This document shows, piece by piece, positions 10,440 through 24,247 of a DNA stretch of 64,000 nt (position 1 is its first letter; every line of letters starts with the position of its first letter). Both the position numbers and the translations under genes were made by a program. Source of the DNA: Epiperipatus broadwayi (lineage: Eukaryota; Onychophora; Udeonychophora; Euonychophora; Peripatidae); the NCBI GenBank assembly GCA_028023455.1, contig JAQFVV010000233.1, positions 1,136,501 to 1,200,500 of the forward strand. Reading direction: 5' to 3'. The notes beneath the pieces are model-generated. The model did no database searches. It was not told the DNA's origin and was given only the letters and a program-made list of their open reading frames with translations.

Positions 10440-12755
10440 TATAAATATCTAAAGGAAGAGGTTCAACAACTGGCAAGAAAGCTTAAAAATGACTACTGGG
10501 TTAAAATTACCAAGAAGATAGAAATATTTACTCATTCTGATCATTTTTAAAATGTATTTAAGACAATATATGGAGTTGAAAAATGGTATGATAATCCTAT
10601 TAAATTCAGCAATCACACTTTTGAATAATGATACAAGAGTTAAGATGATGATTTTTAATGATATATTTATTTTATTTATTCATTTAGATTTGAACAAAGA
10701 TATTCAGCTTAGTGAAGTCAAAATAACTCTGTGAAATTTTAATAATGTAAAGCTGAAAGTCCTGATAAAATACCCGGAGCAGTTTTAAAATATAGTGATG
10801 ATATTTTAGATTCAAAATTACTGGAACTTTTAAAGAAAATATTAATCCATGAATTTATGCCAACAGCTTTGAACAATGCTTTTATTATTACAATTTTTAA
10901 AAATAAAAGTAATTAACAAAATTACAATAATTATGATGAAATATTATTATTCATGACAGCAAAGTCTCACACGATCACCATCTCTTATACTAGCACATAA
11001 TTGATTACAGGGTGGCACTACTGTATGGAGATTTTTACAGCAAAGCCTCATAAAAATTTTTTTTTGAATAGGTTGTTTTCAGTCATAGATGAATGATTAT
11101 CAGAGACTCATTGTAGTTTTGATGAATGAAGAAGCACTATAGACATTGAATTTATTGCCAATAAATGCAAGAAAAGTGTTTACCCATTACTTTTATTGAT
11201 TTAATCAATATATTTGATTCAGTGAATAGAACAGTTTATTTTATTGTTTGAAATTAATTTATTGTCCTTCAAAATACATTCATATTATACTGCTTCTTTA
11301 CAATAGAATAAGATGAAGTGTTATTACTACAGGCGGAAATGTAAAGCATTTGAAATGAGAATGTACATTTATGATTGTTTATAGTTGTGTTAATCAAACA
11401 GAGGTCAAAAGAGAGATTTGATGTTGGAATTTTTAATTTGACTTGATTAAAAGTAAAAAACAGAATTTCTTGGATTGTGAATTTACAATATGCTGATGAT
11501 AATACTATATTTGCAGTTCAAAAGCCATTTTTTTTTTTACAGAATGTATTTAATATTTTAGAATGCAACATATAAAGGCTTTGGCTAGCCAGTGACAAAA
11601 CAAATTATCAGCACTAATAGATTGGATGGTTATCAATTTGAGAATATAAATCAGTTTAAATATTTTGGTAGTTTTCTAAGTAAAAGGTGAATTTAGATGT
11701 TGAGATAGAATATAAATCCAAGATGCTGCTCTTGCTTTTAATAAGTTAAAAGATAGATTATCTCATCACTGGGAAATAACTTCTACAACTAAACTAGCTT
11801 TATGTAAAGCCATTTCTTCATCAAATTTATGGTATTAGAAATGAAACCTGGCCATTCTATGGACATAATATAAAAGCACTTGAAAGGTTTGTTTTAAGCA
11901 TTGTCCACAAAATTTTAAAAATGAAATGACAAAATTATATGTTCTTCAGTTTGCTGATAAAATAGTGCATAGTCTATAATTATAAAATCACACCTTTATT
12001 GAATTGGACATCAAAAATTCAAAATAACAATACAATACTTCTCCTAAGATGTTTTATAGTGTACTTGAACATAATTTTTTATGAAAAGGTAGATCCTGTC
12101 TATAATATAATGATTATTTCAAAGCTATTCTAAGGAAGTGCAATTCTATTTATTTATAGCGTGAAAAAAAAAGAATAAAATATATTGAAAAGCTACAATA
12201 AAACATAGTAATGAAATATTTCAGAGAGAAAAGTTTATTCTGAACAACAACATAAAATATCAAATAAACAGAAAAATGGACTAGCATCTTTTATATATGG
12301 ATAGATTTGTGGTTAATAGATAGGAGATTGATTTGTACAATGATGCAAAATTTATTTCTAGAAATTGTTTTTCTCACTCTTTTTCTGGAAGGGGGGGGTT
12401 AAATGGTCATAACTCGTTTGCTTATTACTGAGACTTTAGACAACACAATGTAATGGGGAGAAATACTGGATGAGAAAATAAATAAATACGTATTATTGAT
12501 ATAATTGAAAGAATTAAGAAGTAATAAATCTGGTACGAATATATTTCTGAAGAAAAAAAGATAATAGATAGGCAGTTGAAGTTTTAAACTAAATACCAAG
12601 AGATTGGAAGACTGAGACTTATATGAGAAAGATGGATAAAATAAGGAAGTTTGCTAATGTAATGTGGAGACGAGTAGCTATGGATCAGAGAAACTGGATT
12701 TAACTTATACCTTTATCTGCAGTAGAACGATAATAATTGAAAATGATGATGATGA
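10440..12755 (+). pseudogene. Ancient RTE-like LINE relic
   Basis: Short, frame-shifted stretches of a non-LTR reverse transcriptase occur in the right order. They are a block reading KIPGAVLKYSDDIL (about 10760-10810); PTALNNAFIITIFKNKSN (about 10855-10915), matching the usual wKda.I.piyKkk; IDLINIFDSVNR (about 11190-11230, motif A); LQYADDNTIFA (about 11480-11515, motif C); and FKYFGSFLSK (about 11655-11690). The end carries the RTE-like C-terminal pattern (VMWRR, then RNWI) and a TGATGA-type tail near 12744-12755. Many stops and indels make it non-functional. A 67-bp M1 element split it at 10970. Confidence 0.75.
10970..11036 (+). mobile_element. M1 short element (67 bp) with target duplication
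   Basis: The LINE relic is interrupted by 67 bp flanked by a 14-bp near-perfect direct repeat, acagcaaagtctca at 10956-10969 and acagcaaagcctca at 11037-11050 (one mismatch). The insert begins with cacgatcaccatctc and contains ggtggcactactgtatggag, both shared with the other M1 copies at 28.3, 25.6, 43.8 and 58.3 kb. It encodes nothing. Confidence 0.7.
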
Positions 12756-12759
12756 AGCG

Positions 12760-15080
12760 TTTGTATTATTTTCTATTATATTTAACTACTATTATATGAC
12801 AAAAAAATAGAATGCATTTTTTCAGAATGCATATTTTCAACCTTCATTCTTTTCAAACCTTGACAGAAGACCAATCTCCACACCAGTATAGCAACAGTAT
12901 AATAACTTCTTGTTATTTAAAAACCACTTCCATTTATGTAATATATTTAGAGTACTGCTGTTTATTATAGCGATTCATCCATGTGTTTTCTTCCAAAACA
13001 TTTTTTAGAGTCAATTGCTTGTCATGAATAATTGATTATATAGGTAAATGAAAAAAAAAAACAGCATTTAAATAATTAATATTGTACAAAAAGTTTTTCA
13101 GCGGCCTCCCAAAAAAGAAAATAAAAAAAAAACATTACTTACAAGACTAAGAGGCCTAAAAAAATATACTAGTCTGTTTAAAACCGAAAAGAATTTGAAA
13201 ATTTCAACTATGCATGAGAGATTACTATGCCATAAAGTTTTTCCAGATGTCTATATATATATAATAGTTGTGTTGACGTAAAGTTATATTGTATTTATTT
13301 ATACTTTAAAAAAAACTATGATAACATTTGACCCAATATATATATTTAGTAAAATAAATAAATAAAATCGCATTAGCAGCGATTGTAGATATTGATGAAA
13401 CCTCAACTGAGCAATTGTATTCTAAAGAAAATCTAGTACGAGTTTTAAATCTAATAAGAACAATCAAAGAAAAAGTCCTACAATAAATCTAACGATGGAA
13501 AAAACTTCATTAATATAAATACAAAATAACATTACAATAAAATAAAGAATAATGTTTTTTAAAAAAATGTAATTACAGTATATTTTCTTTTTAGAGGACT
13601 ACATACCTAAAGCAAAAGTTGTGGAAGCAAAATTAACATTCAAATTAATAATAATAAAAATATCAATAAAGAGATAATAGTGAAAGAAAAAAAGAGAGAG
13701 AAAGAACAAAAAAATCTTATTTTACATGTTTTTAAATTTTTTTTTATGGTTTTAAACTAAACACTGGGAAACCTTTAAAGCTTTATCTAGTAATATTAGT
13801 AATGATATCGGCTTTCAAGTAAAAATTCAATAAATAAAAATTGAATTTTACTTTTGAGAATTCTTTTTGTAATAGTACTGAAAATAAACTTTATTATTAT
13901 TGCCATTATAATTTGCGAAGTTCAATTAGCAGTAGATTATCACTAATCAAAACTCCGCAAAAGATCAGCACACACACACACACACAAACATATCTTGCAG
14001 TGAATGACTACATTTGAACTATAGCTGATGTTAAACTATTTAAAAATCTTTACATTTTTGCAGACTGTTGACCTGATTTATTAATATATATATAATGATT
14101 ATTCTAAAATTCAATATTGTAATATGATTAATATTTGAAGGCAATAATTAGCTTTTTTTTCTTCCATAAATTAAATGTTTAAATTTATTTATTCTAATTT
14201 TTTAAAATACATTACATAGATTCATTGTAGAATTCATCCATTTTTAAATAGCCCATTCCAGGCCAAAAAATTATTTCAACAACCTATCAGAAAAAAGCTA
14301 GCCAATTCCCAGATAGAGATTTGATAAATGGATGAATAGCTTAGCTACTTGAAAGAAAAATCTTATGTCTGCTTAAACCTTATTTCAACTTTTTAATTCT
14401 ATCCATAATATGAGTAACAACTGTATGTTATTTTCCACATGTATTTTACTTTTATCGATCAAACAAAAAATATACTGATTGGTCTGGTGATATTTCAATT
14501 ATTTTTTTAATATTCATAGTTAAAAAAATTTAATATCTTTATAGTATGTCAACAGTGAGTTAAGGATTCATTTTTTTAACTATAGATATTAATAACGAAA
14601 CATAAAAATAAACAAAAAAAGCAAAAGCACAAAAGTTAATAATATACAGACCATTTATATATCAAATTATATTAGTGAAGAAAAAATAAGGGTCACTATA
14701 GATTTTACTTAAGAAAAAAAAAAAGTTAAAAAAAAACCAAAAAACAAATAACCAATTTCAGATTTTCCAAAGCATCTATCTGCAAAATATATACAGGAAA
14801 CATTAAAGATAATTTTTAATTTTGTTTTAGAAAATTGTGGGTAACCTTAAAACAGTACACAATCTTATGCTCATAATTGTATTGCAATTTTGCAGTAAGT
14901 AATACTCCACCCCCCCAAACCAATGAAATATATTTTAATTTTTGTTTTTATAAATATATAAAGCTTTATAATTAAAAGCCAAAAATTACTGAACTTAGTT
15001 TGCACAAAATAGTAGCATTTGTTCAAATTTTATTTATCAAGCAAAAATAATTGTAAAGGTAATTTTTTTGCTATTAGAGT
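12760..15080. other. A+T-rich DNA, no gene seen
   Basis: No coding signal was recognised on either strand. A short (CA)n run lies near 13971-13986. Confidence 0.55.
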
Positions 15081-15081
15081 G

Positions 15082-15282
15082 TTTTTGATGATGTAAAAGT
15101 TGTTTTTATTTAATAAATATATTATTTGTATAATTTATATAATTTTTTAGAAGCATTTAATTATATTGTGCAATTATATGTATATGCACAACATAAGTTT
15201 AAATTATTCTTAAAAAATTCACATAAATTATAAAAATAGTATATTTATTAAATAAAAACAACTTTTATATCATCAAAAACAT
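15082..15282. repeat. Hairpin-forming inverted repeat
   Basis: Arms of about 68 bp (about 15082-15150 and 15214-15282) are nearly perfect inverted copies of each other, both containing gttgtttttatttaataaa or its complement. The spacer is about 63 bp. It could be a small foldback element. I could not define a target duplication. Confidence 0.7.
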
Positions 15283-15680
15283 ATATATGTATAAGTTACA
15301 TTATTCTAGATAATATAAAAAGTAAATTTTTATTCTTTATTTGCAATATATATATATATTAGTTATATTTAAAATTAATTTTAATATAAATTGTATTAAA
15401 AAATAGTGTTATTTTGACACATAATTATTCAAATTATTACAGTATATGGCTATGGAAAATATTAACTTTTACAAAAGTTTAAATTAGCCTGTGCATATAA
15501 TTAAAAATAAAATTAAAGAAAAAACCATTCAGTTGTCTTTTTTTTTCTATTTTGATGTTATAACTATTTAATTTATGATCAATGCTATAATTGATCTTTA
15601 AAAGTTATATCCAATTGCTAATCAGAATGAGAGAGGAAGCAAAACAAAAAAAGAAAGATTAATTTTTTAAAACTCTTTTA
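15283..15680. other. A+T-rich DNA, no gene seen
   Basis: Nothing recognisable; it ends at the 3' tail of LINE E2. Confidence 0.5.
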
Positions 15681-15704
15681 ACTTTTTTTTTTTTTAAATA
15701 ACGA

Positions 15705-15710
15705 TTTATT
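15705..15710 (-). terminator. E2 polyadenylation signal
   Basis: AATAAA on the minus strand, nine bases before the 13-base A run that ends E2. Confidence 0.65.
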
Positions 15711-16467
15711 TAAATGATTATACAATTTTATACAATGATGATTACATGAATACCAAGCAATGTTCATAGCTAAATGAGAAGTGGATATATACATGAATGT
15801 TGGATCAATGCTTCAGTAGTATTCTAGATTGGTCCATACTTTGTCTCAGTTGAACAATTATATATGCCTCATTGAGCATTGAAAGGCACGTCCAAATTTA
15901 TAATGAGTATAGGTTTAAAGTCAAGATGTGAAGCAGAGGCTAAGTGGGATGGGAGAACCCTGACAAGGTCATTGATTCACTTCCAATCCATCAGTCTGAA
16001 CCCAAGCATCCCGAGATCTTTCCGTCACTTTCTTATAAGTTAAGCCATTCAGTTCGTGATTAAATTTGTTAACTTTTATTGTTGAGGTAGATGGTGTGAT
16101 CAATCCACTAATTGGTAGTCTTTAGATAGTATGGTAGAGTTCCCATATATATGACAGCTCATTTTGGTATTGCATTGATGAGGCGAGACTCATATTTGAT
16201 CACTGATATCTTTGCAATAATCAGTGCACTAGCATGGAGGTGCCGGTCCAGGTTTGTTGATAAAGCCAATCCAGAGCAAGCATTTTATCTCTGATGATAT
16301 TACCCTTGATGAGTGTTTTAAATACTTGAAGGGTACTGGTGTTCACATTGCCCGTTAGCCAGATGGCAAAGGATAGGAAAATTGCTAATCTAATGATAGC
16401 AAAATTTCCAGCTTTAATTGCTTGCTGGATTAAGAATGTGTCTGTAGAATAGCATTTTACCTTTTTG

Positions 16468-19458
16468 TCAATGAAAGACCCAAGAATGCTGAGATGGACA
16501 ATCTAAAAAAATGTGTTGAATTGTTTCCTCATCCCTCTGACAGAGTTGACATTGAGAGCTAATTTTGTTAAAACCCCTCCTCATTATGAGGAACTGATTA
16601 GTGGGTAGTGATGAGAGGTTTAATTTCAGAAGAAAATCAATAAATTTGGGTTCCAGAAACCAATGTTTGGCTTTTTTGATCAATAATTTGTTGTTTAATC
16701 CAAGAGCATTATGGAGAGCTGAGGGACAATCTTTCTTTAGCCTATAAGTTTCCCAATAGGACTTTTTTTCATTGAAAATGTTTGGAGTTAAGTTAATACA
16801 GCCATTGACATGTGTCCAGATGTCAGAAAACTATTCTTTACTATGGGGAGGTGGCGTATCAGTAGGTTGAAATTCTTGGATTAAATTTGTATAGTCCATT
16901 TCCAGTGAATGGTTGTGTAGCAGATTTAGTAAGTATAATGTAGCAACCGAGTGTAGACCAAGACCATTCAGTTCTCTAGGCATTTGGGCCTTTGCCAAAC
17001 TTATAGCCACAACTTTCCTTTTCCACAATAGCTTAGTACATAATGAGCCTATTTGTTTACCGAAGATTTTAGTAGGCTTGATGATTGATAGATAGTAATT
17101 GAGTCTTGAAAACACTAGCATGTTAAGGAGTGTGATTTTACCAGGAATTGAAAGCGAAATACTGGAGAGAGTGTTGATTGTTTTATTGGTTTTTTGAAGG
17201 ATTGAATTTTGAATTTCTCTAGTCATGATAGTTTTTGTTTTTGCCATGGAGAATCCTAAAAAAAGCTGTGGCTTGGCTGTGAATCTGGATGGAATTGTTG
17301 TTCCTGTTTTAATTCTCCAGATGGAATATTTGCTCTTGTTAATTTGGAAGTTTAATATTGTGGCATGCTTGTCAATAATTGTGAAAAGTGTTGGAAGATG
17401 AGCTTCGCTGGGAAGAAAAATGGTAACATTGTCCACATAGGAGATGTGGTTGATTTGTTTTTTGATGATGGGAACATAAATGCCTGGCAAAATATTCTCT
17501 ATGTCCTTGAGCATGGGGTTGATGTAAGTTATAAAACATAGTGATGCCAGGGGAGAACCCTGTGGAATCGAGATGTATGGTCTAAAACCTGTAGACAACA
17601 TTCCATCTAAAGAAGTAAATATGGAATGATTTAGTAAAAGGTTTGCTATTATTCTGATGTACATGTTGGGCACCTGATACTCCCGCATCATCTGGAACAG
17701 TATGGATGGTATTACTGAGTCAAATGCTGAAGAGAAGTCCAGTTGTACGACCAGTGGCCTTGACTTATTGGTTTGTCTGATGTGTTCAGTTAGTAAAAGA
17801 AAGCGCTGAACTGCATCAATGGTTGCTGATCCTTTTTGGGCAAATTGAAAAGATGAAATATGTGAGTAGAGTTGGGGTTGTATCTGGTCCTTAACTAAGG
17901 ATTCAATTGTCTTAATTAGCAATGGAATCATGGAAATAGGTCATACATTGTTGAGAGACTAGATGGATTTTCTTGTTTTTTAAGAAAAGGGACTAGTGCC
18001 ACTGGGTACAAATCTGGAATGTTCTGAAAGTCATCGGCCAGCACATCAATCATGTTTTTGATTATGGGGATTGTGTAGTGACTAAGGTGTAATAGTACAA
18101 ATTTCGGGATTGCGTGAAGGTCTGGATGAGTGCTTTTAGAAAATGCCTGTAACTTTTGTAATATTTGGGCTTCATTTATGTTGTGATTGGTTGTGGTATA
18201 ATTCCATATGTTTCCTGTTTGAAAAGTATTGTTTTGCAACTTTGTTTTGAAATGACAGTGAATTCTCTCCAACATTTCTGGCCCACTATAGCACTTGCTG
18301 TTAATGATAATCATAGACGGTGTTGGTCTAGCAGCCGATCCAAGTGCCCATCAAATGTAGCTTCTAGTCCAGTTATGACTATTTGCCAAAAAAAATTTTG
18401 ATCTCTTTGTAACAATGTATTGAGCTAGAGCTTTTTGTTTTTCATGATATTGAGGTTTTAATTGTAGTATTTCTTGAATTTTGATACTTGAGAAGGGTAG
18501 TGAACTTAGCCTATTACTAATTGAATCAAGTTCTTTTAGAAGTTGATTTGGTCCCTTAGATCTTTTTGGGTGAAAGTTAATGAGAGTGCTCAAGATTCCT
18601 ATGAAAGCAGATCATGCTTCCACAGGTGGCAAAGTGAGTACTTGTATTGTATTTAGAAGGATATATGCTTCTGAGAATAACCATTCCAGTGTTGTGGCTT
18701 TATTCAAAAGACTTATAGTTTTTGTGTGGTCTGAAAGACTTATCATGTTGGTGTCTAATTGTAGTGAGATTTTTATAGCAAAGTGGTCTGAGAAAGGCAC
18801 TAATTGCAGCTTGGCATGCAGGTTATAATGAAGTTCGGGGGAATAAAAGAGCAGATCAATTAGCGATTGTTTGTGTTGTGTGTAAAATGAGAATTATTGA
18901 GGAGGAAAGAAACCTTCTTCATACTTTGTTGAATAAATGAACATATTTGTTAGTAAACTGATGATAGGTCATGTTAAAATCCCCAAAGCAGATTGAGGGT
19001 GAATTATTGGATGAAAGCAGGGCATTGATTTTATTAATCACTGAATGAATTAGATTAGTATCATTCTTGAGATAAAGGTAAATTATGTTTATGGGGTTAT
19101 TATTAATGGTAATGTTAATAAATAGAAGTTCTTTGCTAATGTCAAGAGTTCTTAGTTGCTGATGTTCCAAATTTTTATTAATTAGGAAAGCCACTCCAGA
19201 AGAAGCAGTATTTGAGGGTAGATAATGGAAATATCCATGTTGCTGCATTAATTGCTGTATTTTAATATTGGACTGAAAATGTAACTTGGTCTCAGAAAAA
19301 CATACAATGTGTAAGTTTGATTTGTTCAACCAGTTTTTGATTGCATGTACCTGATCCAGTGAATTGAGCCCCCTCACATTAATTCCAGCAATTTTTAAAT
19401 GCATTGTTTTATTCTGTATAGGTGTGGAGATTGCTTTATTCTTCTGAGAACTCATCAT
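16468..19458 (-). pseudogene. E2 ORF2: endonuclease / reverse transcriptase relic
   Basis: Six same-strand segments cover the protein: endonuclease at 18919-19458 (INVRGLNS, FSETKL with the catalytic Glu kept, CFGDFN), linker pieces at 18612-18800 and 18351-18593, the start of the reverse transcriptase at 17928-18314, its core at 16831-17931, and the C-terminal CCHC at 16468-16683 (CQLCQRDEETIQHIFLDC followed by PSQHSW). The core holds VQLDFSSAFDSV (motif A) and IPQGSPLASLCF (motif B). Motif C reads YVDN in place of Y-X-D-D, so a catalytic Asp is lost, and several frameshifts would block translation anyway. The sequences match E1 ORF2 along their length; the Trp after the CCHC is what identifies the E1 stop at 9243 as a probable nonsense change. 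Confidence 0.85.
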
Positions 19459-19900
19459 CCTATGAGATTAGTTGATCCTCGAATACTTGTGCTGTTTGAG
19501 TCTGAATATCCCAATTTGATACTGTTGTTTTTGTTTGACCTTGATCTAGTGCTTTGTTTTGAGAATTTATATTTGAGTTGACCATTTTACCTTTTTGAGA
19601 TGCTGTACTTAGTGAATCTGTAGATAGGTTCTCTATTGAGCTGTTCTGAGACTTATTTCTTTTTGTTCTCTTTTTTTCTTGCCTACTTCTATTTTTGGAT
19701 GCTTTGTTTGAAGAGTTTTGAGAGTAGTTGATATCAAGATCAGATTTGCAGCTGAGTTGGTTGTTTCTTCATGATGTGATTCAGAAGAATCTTGGGTTTT
19801 CCTTTTGTTATTCAGTATTATTTGACCTTTTTGATTAGTTTGTAGAGATGATTGTATTGGTATTTGTTGCTTAATTATTGTACTTGATGTGTCTGTGTTT

Positions 19901-21480
19901 CTATTTCCTGTTTTGATCCAGTTGTTGAATGGTTTTGGAAGCTATGTGTATATGTTGTAATGTAATATAGTTCACACAGCCTTCTTTTGTTTTCTCTTGA
20001 GTTATGCCATCTGTTAATGTTTGCGAGATTTCAATACTGTCTTCATTGACTTGATTTTGTTCATTATCACTTGTATTAGTTGTCTGTTGAATTGAAGTGA
20101 ATTGAGGGTTTAACATTTTTTGTGGACATCTATGATTTCTGGACATCTTTAAATTGCAGTGAGCACATGTTCCTTTTGGACATGCCTTTAGAAGATGAGT
20201 ACATACCCCACAGCTGAAACACTTTGGCTGCATACCTCGAATCGAGATGAAAATTGGAAGTTTTGCCTCGTCTAGTGTAACCGGAATGTCTAGTGGAGAA
20301 TAATCTGGGTTAGTTTAAGCAAGAAGGCTGCGCTGTTTGAGGGCAGTTCATTGCCTGCTCTCTTTTCTGTTATGAATTTGAAATTTGTGATATTTCCAAA
20401 TTTAGCTAGATGTCATTGGAGGTCATTTTGATTAAAATTTAAATAGCAATTTTGTGCTAATCCATGAATAATTCTGTTTTTGTTCATGTCTATCTTTATG
20501 AGATATCTATTTTTGAGGTAAAGTTGTTTTTTTTTAAATCATTCTTTTTGTAATACATTGTAAAACTCTATTACTAAATATCTTTTGTTCTGATGGTGAT
20601 ATATTCTCTTTACTGAATCAGTTAATTGTTGACATTTGATGAGCTCAAAAAAGTCATCTGTGGAAAATGTGAACAAGTTGCAGTAATCATTAGAAGTGGT
20701 TAATATTAAAGTAAGATCACTATGGTAATGTAAGAAAGAGTTGAACAAAAGTGGAAGTATTCTGGAATTGAATTCCTGGCTTATCTCATGATAATTATTC
20801 ATGGTGGTTTGTGAGTTTTGTGGAAATGCTAGAGATCTATATTCATTATTGTTGAAATATTCATCTCCCATAAAATCTAGTATGTTTGATTGTGTGGTAG
20901 ATTCACCTGTTATTATACTTGTAGTTTTAGTTTTGTTTTTGCTAAGTGCTGTTGCATATGATTGATTGCTTGTTTGAATTGTTGGACTTAATGTATTTTG
21001 TAATTGACTGTTAAAACTTATATTATGGTTTAACATTGTGTTATTACAGAACTGTAAACTTTCTATGTCAGAATTGGGTTTAAGACTGGGGAATTCTAGT
21101 AAATAAGGTTTTTGTATGTTTAGTGCTTGACGTTAACTTCGATCACGGTTTATCGTATTGGAAAACGAGTTTATATTTTTTTGTCTATTTTGCTGTGACA
21201 ATGTAAAGTTGTCGGAAAGCGATTGAAGCTTTGCATTTTTATTTATATGTCCAAAGGGATCTTGTAATGTTAATTCTTTGTCAATCATTTGGCTTAACAA
21301 GGTTTCGTTATGGAAGAAGTTGGCTTGATTGGTTTTACTGGAAGTATTTTCTATTGTTTCTTTTTGAGGGCTCATGTTAAACTTATCAAATACCTTTCTA
21401 ACGTTATGGTTGCTATGAGACCTCATAATTCTGTTAGGCTTCAGTATTTCCTGATCAGGAAAATTAAATGCCCTATCCAT
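19901..21480 (-). pseudogene. E2 ORF1: zinc-knuckle protein relic
   Basis: Three segments (21133-21480, 20539-21036, 19901-20233) read in order along the minus strand. The last carries two zinc knuckles: CFSCGVCTHLLKAC (C-X2-C-X4-H-X4-C), then CAHCNLKMSRNHRC with wider spacing. The N-terminal part is Asn/Ser/Gln-rich, and the middle segment resembles the middle domain of E1 ORF1 in length and hydrophobic pattern. Frame breaks between the segments make it non-functional. As in E1 it lies just upstream of ORF2. The second knuckle distinguishes it from E1. Confidence 0.75.
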
Positions 21481-21500
21481 TCTGAGTTTTAGTTAATAAA

Positions 21501-23750
21501 CACAAAAGATAAATGCTTACCTGATCATTTCCACCTCTCCATAGATAAAAAAAAGTTTCAAAACTATAATAATTTAGTATTTTAATGTACATTGAATTGT
21601 TAAGTAGAAAGCTGTCCTGCATAAAAGAAAGTGGATAAGTCTGTTATAGCAAAGTATTGGTTTGATTTATTGTTTTAATTACCGTCTTATAAATTTTTTG
21701 ACAGATATAAAAATAAATATATGTTGTGTTTCATAATTTTGATTCTTATTCACAAAATACATTTATACAGTATACAGAAAGTATTTATATACTGCAATTG
21801 TGGATAGCCAGCTACAAGATTATCAGATATGATAATCTAGAAATTTTATAAACAATAAATGCTTAGACAAAAAAGAATTAAGTTTATTCTGTAATTGTTA
21901 GTATAAATGTATTGATATGTACTTTCTAACTAATATTTTTGTTTGTTAACTAATTACAATTAATAATTGTAAATAAAAAAAGTGAAGTTAAACAGATTCA
22001 AAACAAACTGAAATTATTAAAATTATTAAGCAAACAAGATACCAGGTTATTTAAAGTTCATATATATCAATGTGATTTGTTTTGAAACAAATTCAGATTA
22101 GCAAGAAATAATATTTTCTTATTTTTTTATTATTATTATGATTTTCATTATAAATAATTATCAATACACATGTCAATGATAAAGTTTGGATGAAGGTGTC
22201 TAATAAATGTTTATCAATAAACATGGCATTGCGATAGATTAAGATAAAGTTTGAGTGGAAGTGACTAATATATTTATCAATAAACATGTACAATAACTAT
22301 AAAAGACTGTGACTATCAGAAAATATTTTGCTAACATAGAGAATAAATTTGAAAAACTTCATCTTTAAAAATTGTTATTGGATAGTATATTATTTATTAC
22401 ATCTTATCTTAGTAAAGTTCATTTCATGAGTATACATACAATGATAGAGATATATGGTTAATATATTTCTATTACTATTTCAATATGCTATAGTTTTATA
22501 CATGTGTAATTTAATCTCATCTGGGTAGCTTGCTAAAAACTCCAATTCTCCAAGAATGATTGCTTTAGAGACAATATATTAACATTATCCAGTCTGAGTT
22601 TGAAAGACAGCCTTTGCATGAAAAGAAAGATATTCATCACATTTTAAGGACTTGTGTTAGTGTGCTTATCTGATTTATGAATGAGAAATTACTATCATTT
22701 CACCCTGGTCCTATTTATCTATCTATCCTACAATAATGAAGAGAAAAAAAATTACTGATGCATGCCAATTAAACAAAAACATAACTGTGATCAATAAACT
22801 GATTTATTTATCTACTAACCAGTGAAAGAATAAGATAATTATTTAGTGGTTTAACTTATATATTTCCACCCAAGTCAAGAAGTACATAGGATTAATTAAT
22901 GAAGTAAATTAAAACTACTTCATTGATAAAAAGAAAACAAATAAATAATTTCAAAGATTATATAGTGTAATTGTCAACAACTATAGGTTAGTAAACATTG
23001 GAATATTTTTTTATTTATATGTTTTTTTTTTCTCAGTAACAGTGAACAAACTGAAGAAATATATATATATATATTCTGCTTCTGTACATATATATGACTA
23101 CTTTTGCTGTAAATAACATTTATTTAGCTGTTTATTTTATGATTAATACTAATTTACTTACTCTGAAAATAATAAATGTTTGTTTTTATTGATAAAGCAT
23201 CTGGATTAGTATAATTTTTTTAAATTAATAACATCAGTTAATAAAATTATTGAATATCATTACCTAGTAACTTAATGTCTATGTTTTATTGATGGTTATA
23301 TTATCCATCCTAGGATAAAGTACATTGTTTGGGAGGGTATGTACATACATAATATGGGGCTCATTAAGAGGAATAAATCTGTTGTTAAATGTTATATATG
23401 TTTGCCTTTGTTCACTTTTCATTTATACATTTCACCAATTTATCAGAAGTTTAAACAAATAGTGCAATATCATAAATGATTTTCATGAACTCCAAGCTAT
23501 GGTTTGGTGCTGGTGGGATGACTACTAAATAGATATCAATTCAAGCCTGGTTTTCTAATGATTCTGCTATGAATATTAAATAGTATGACTAATCCAAACT
23601 AATAAATATTCTAGTAATTTCAGGTATTATAAGCCATATTCATATGATGAGCAGGAAATATTACTGGAGTCAATATTATTACCAATATGTTTTTTAACTG
23701 GTAATTCCCTTCAGTATACTCATCACAAATTGTGATTGGTCAATAACTGT
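21501..23750. other. A+T-rich DNA, no gene seen
   Basis: No coding frame or mobile element could be recognised. A short degenerate repeat (aataaacatg with ttgagtgg or ttggatga neighbours) recurs between about 22170 and 22290. Confidence 0.5.
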
Positions 23751-23944
23751 CACAAGTATCTTCATATATATATATATGCATATTGTTTATACTAAATTCA
23801 TATATATATATATGCATATTGTTTATACTAAATGTAATGTAATTAAGAAGGGACCTGAATTAAGATTTTCAAGCTCCCTACAGCTATTTACTCTATCTTA
23901 TATAAGTGATACACATGATCACATACATGTAAAAGAGATAAATG

Positions 23945-23998
23945 ACCTCCATTATATGTATTTCATGCTAAAACAGCACACATCAGTTAATCCAGATT
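23945..23998 (-). ncRNA. Degraded hammerhead ribozyme, inverted M2 arm
   Basis: On the minus strand the core reads CTGATGT (plus 23980-23986), with the conserved final A changed to T. Stem II follows (tgct / agca), then TGAAA at 23961-23965 and a small stem III with ata / tat arms. The first strand of stem I is weakly paired. It is the inverted partner of the motif at 24274. Confidence 0.5.
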
Positions 23999-24247
23999 AC
24001 TATTTTCCACACATGTATAAAATCGATACTCAGTTTATATTAAGATCTCAAATCTTTAAACTTTAGTGGGCAAGCTTTAATCTTTTCCTCTCTCCAACTT
24101 TCAGCCATCCATATCAATGAGCATTTAATCCTTGGATTTTCAATGATATGGATGTCTGAAGAGTTGGAGAGTGGAGAAGATTGATGCTTGTCCATTAAAG
24201 TTTGAAGATTTGCTATCTTAATATAAGATGAGCAGTGATTGTATTAA

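Larger units (their letters stand above)
15683..21500 (-). mobile_element. E2: two-ORF LINE on the minus strand, decayed
   Basis: A relative of E1 in reverse orientation. The 3' end is a 13-base poly(A) (plus-strand T run 15683-15695) with AATAAA at 15705-15710, so the tail type differs from that of E1. Going towards higher coordinates come the C-terminal CCHC, reverse transcriptase, endonuclease and an ORF1 with two zinc knuckles. Each ORF is cut into several frames. The 5' limit near 21.5 kb is where the ORF1 N-terminal frame begins; no target duplication was found. Confidence 0.8.
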
